Source of the DNA: an uncultured Acidobacteriia bacterium
GTDB lineage: Bacteria > Acidobacteriota > Terriglobia > Bryobacterales > Bryobacteraceae
DNA length: 33,735 nt
NCBI GenBank assembly: GCA_903900705.1
Contig: CAIUOG010000121.1
Coordinates: forward strand, 1-33,735
Direction: 5' to 3'
A program made the translations under genes and the position numbers. The notes under the pieces are model-generated. The model saw only the letters and a program-made list of their open reading frames with translations. It did no database searches and was not told the origin of the DNA. Shown here one piece after another: positions 31,965 to 33,735 of this stretch; position 1 is the first letter of the stretch, and the number at the start of each line of letters is the position of its first letter.

Positions 31965-33338
31965 ATGAGGCTGACCTTCGCGGGAGCCGCCGGCACCGTC
32001 ACCGGCTCCATGCATCATCTGGAAGTAGAGGGCAGAAACTATCTGCTCGATTGCGGCATGTACCAGGGCCGCCGCAGGGAGGCCGAAAAGCGCAACCGCT
32101 ATTTCCCGTTTCCCGCCCGCTCCCTCGACGCCGTAATCCTCTCCCACGCCCACATCGACCACAGCGGACGTCTTCCCCTGCTCGTGCGCAACGGCTTTCG
32201 CGGACCCATCTACGCCACCCCCGCCACCATTGACCTCTGCCACGCCATGCTTCGCGATACCGCCCACATCCTCGAAAGCGACGCGAAATTCGTCAACAAA
32301 CACCACCCCGGCGAGGAACCCGCCGAGCCCCTCTATTCCACGGAGGACGCCGACCAGACCATGCCCCTGTTCCATCCCGTGCCGCTCCACACCCCCACCA
32401 ACCTCGGCGGCAACCTCGTCATGGAATCCTGGGACGCCGGCCACATCCTCGGCTCCTCCTCCATCGTCCTCACCGACGGCCACACCCGCCTCGCCTTCTC
32501 CGGCGACGTCGGCCGCCCCGGCCTCCCCATCATCCGCGACCCCGAAGCCCTCCCGCCCGTCGACTACCTCATCATGGAGAGCACCTACGGCAATCGCCGC
32601 CACCCTCAGGAACATCAGGCCATCGGCAAACTCGAAGAGGTCGTCAATCACACCGTGCGCCACGGCGGCCGCGTCATCGTGCCCGCCTTCGCCGTCGGCC
32701 GCACCCAGCAACTGGTCCTGCTTCTCCATCGCCTCATCAACGAAAAACGCATTCCCGCCGTCCCCATCTACGTCGATAGCCCCCTCGCCGTCAACGTCAC
32801 CGAAACCTTCCGCGCGCACCCCGAGTGCTTCGATGAGGAAACCCGCGCCTATCTCGAAAACGGCGAAGACCCCTTCGGCTTCCGCCGTCTCATCTATGTC
32901 CGCGACGCCGAAGCGTCAAAGAAACTCAACGATCTCCACGGCCCCTGCATCATCATTTCGGCCTCCGGCATGTGCGAAGCCGGCCGCATTCTCCACCACC
33001 TCCGCCACAACGTCGGCGACCCCAAAAACACCGTCCTCCTCACCGGCTACCAGGCCGAAAATACCCTGGGCCGCAAGCTTCAGGAGGGAATGAAAAACGT
33101 GCGCATCTTCGGCATCCCCACCGACGTGCGAGCCCGCGTTGAGAGTCTCGACGAACTGAGCGCCCATGCCGATTCCGCCGAGCTCCTCGACTGGATGCGC
33201 CCCATGACGCCCACTCTCAAACGCGTCTTCCTCGTCCACGGCGAAAAAGAGAGTTCCGTGCCCCTCGCGGCGGCCATCAAAGAGCGGTATGGAATCGAAG
33301 CCGTAGTCGTGGAACGCGGGCAGGTTTACGAATTTTAA
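31965..33338 (+). CDS. Metallo-beta-lactamase beta-CASP exonuclease-like protein
   Basis: A 457-residue protein of the CPSF/YSH1-like beta-CASP branch, which in characterised members are RNA nucleases. The start is taken at ATG 31965 because MRLTFAGAAGTVTGS is the typical opening; ATG 31953 would add four residues. The metal motif is H61-A-H63-I-D65-H66, with H160 (DAGHILGS) and D181 (FSGDVG). The beta-CASP part includes ESTYGN, VPAFAVGRTQQLVLLL, YVDSPLAV, ISASGMCEAGRILHHL and a final FLVHGE His. It probably processes RNA in the cytoplasm, but the target is unknown. It starts 26 bp after the amidohydrolase stop. Confidence 0.92.
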   Translation: MRLTFAGAAGTVTGSMHHLEVEGRNYLLDCGMYQGRRREAEKRNRYFPFPARSLDAVILSHAHIDHSGRLPLLVRNGFRGPIYATPATIDLCHAMLRDTAHILESDAKFVNKHHPGEEPAEPLYSTEDADQTMPLFHPVPLHTPTNLGGNLVMESWDAGHILGSSSIVLTDGHTRLAFSGDVGRPGLPIIRDPEALPPVDYLIMESTYGNRRHPQEHQAIGKLEEVVNHTVRHGGRVIVPAFAVGRTQQLVLLLHRLINEKRIPAVPIYVDSPLAVNVTETFRAHPECFDEETRAYLENGEDPFGFRRLIYVRDAEASKKLNDLHGPCIIISASGMCEAGRILHHLRHNVGDPKNTVLLTGYQAENTLGRKLQEGMKNVRIFGIPTDVRARVESLDELSAHADSAELLDWMRPMTPTLKRVFLVHGEKESSVPLAAAIKERYGIEAVVVERGQVYEF

Positions 33339-33375
33339 GCAATTGCGCCGAAACGCACAGTTACCCGTCGCTGTC

Positions 33376-33396
33376 TATACTGATTAGATCGGGGAG
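33376..33396 (+). promoter_or_regulatory. -10 and ribosome site of the last gene
   Basis: TATACT at 33376-33381 (5 of 6 to consensus) lies 26 bases before the ATG at 33407, and GGGGAG at 33391-33396 is a good Shine-Dalgarno 10 bases before it. No clear -35 is seen. The 68-bp gap after the exonuclease gene otherwise holds nothing recognisable. Confidence 0.4.
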
Positions 33397-33406
33397 ACCG
33401 AAAAAC

Positions 33407-33735
33407 ATGAGTTCACCACAGTATCCTTATCCGCCGCAGCCGCCGCCTTCCTACATGGCGCCTCCACCGCCACCGGATCATTCGAATCTGAAGACGGCCC
33501 TCGCCGCCGGCGCGATTGTCGCCTCCCTCGCCGCCAATGGCTTTCTGCTCTTCCAGGTCCGGGATCTGCAGACGCTGGTCCAGAAGAATCAGGACACGGT
33601 GCAGAGCCAGATCGATACCATCAAAGAGAGCAGTACCAGCATGTCGGCTGCTCAGAAGAAGCACCTGGATGAGCTGAAAGAGGATCTCGAAGCCCGCTCG
33701 CGCCAGCTCAACGCCGCCGCCAGCCAGGCCAAGAA
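33407..33735 (+). CDS. Proline-rich, membrane-anchored coiled-coil protein (3' truncated)
   Basis: The first 109 codons of a gene running off the right edge. Residues 1-26 are Pro/Tyr-rich (MSSPQYPYPPQPPPSYMAPP). A single hydrophobic helix follows at about 30-48 (LKTALAAGAIVASLAANGFL). A long Gln/Lys/Glu/Ser-rich stretch from about 50 has heptad-like spacing (LQTLVQKNQDTVQSQIDTIK), suggesting a coiled coil. The family is not recognised. A Shine-Dalgarno GGGGAG supports the ATG. Confidence 0.72.
   Translation, partial: MSSPQYPYPPQPPPSYMAPPPPPDHSNLKTALAAGAIVASLAANGFLLFQVRDLQTLVQKNQDTVQSQIDTIKESSTSMSAAQKKHLDELKEDLEARSRQLNAAASQAK

Noticed and set aside
1-33735. Mobile element, prophage, toxin-antitoxin or defence island
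   Set aside because: No transposase, integrase, terminal repeats, phage genes or known defence domains were seen; gene content is housekeeping, sensing and transport.

Overview
The window is about 33.7 kb of GC-rich chromosomal DNA, almost completely coding, with no rRNA, tRNA, IS element, prophage or CRISPR array that I could see. The best taxonomic reading is an acidobacterium of the Bryobacterales/Solibacter group. The evidence is a secreted GH44 enzyme ending in the Solibacter-type C-terminal domain (TIGR03437), a Tat-exported VWFA-related acidobacterial protein (TIGR03436), abundant large hybrid histidine kinases, and Tat-exported enolase-superfamily and amidohydrolase enzymes. This assignment rests on family recognition by eye, not on a search.

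Layout, left to right. 1-2258 (+): 5'-truncated multi-PAS hybrid histidine kinase, broken by a one-base frameshift near 1000. 2277-5657 (-): a secreted GH44 glycosidase gene followed by hemB. 5658-6105: divergent promoter region holding a 46-residue CxxC mini-protein gene. 6106-10004 (+): serS, a GNAT acetyltransferase, a VWFA-domain protein and a conserved exported protein of unknown function. 20839-10044 (-): a long same-strand block made of a second hybrid kinase (also frameshifted), DUF1801, a serine hydrolase, a DUF4097-like protein, apt, ispE, prs, then, after a 252-bp leader region, rplY, pth, rpsF, rpsR, rplI and an SDR oxidoreductase. 20926-23085 (+): a third hybrid kinase, intact and membrane-bound. 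24323-23109 (-): a galactonate-dehydratase-like enzyme. 24324-24888: a gene-poor stretch with an inverted repeat and a convincing intrinsic terminator. 24889-26708 (+): a degenerate receiver-like protein, an 18-bp tandem repeat, and a CMAH/UlaG-like metallo-beta-lactamase-fold protein. 30677-26813 (-): a complete polyamine-type ABC importer (ATPase, two permeases, substrate-binding lipoprotein, joined by ATGA overlaps) plus a small membrane protein. 30727-33338 (+): an exported amidohydrolase and a beta-CASP RNA exonuclease-like protein. 33407-end (+): start of a proline-rich, membrane-anchored coiled-coil protein.

How the genes work together. The central minus block is a housekeeping cluster: PRPP synthesis (prs) and use (apt), isoprenoid precursor synthesis (ispE), ribosomal proteins L25, S6, S18 and L9, and peptidyl-tRNA recycling (pth). 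Around it lie sensing genes (three kinases that each carry their own receiver, plus a receiver-like protein) and carbohydrate, amide and polyamine scavenging genes typical of a soil heterotroph.

The most unusual points are: two of three hybrid kinases broken by a single base, with a possible third indel at 26815; a degenerate receiver followed by tandem TAA-ATG mini-ORF repeats; a terminator-ended inverted repeat that may be a small RNA; and the CxxC mini-protein with a near-consensus promoter. I did not find a convincing new multi-gene defence or metabolic system.
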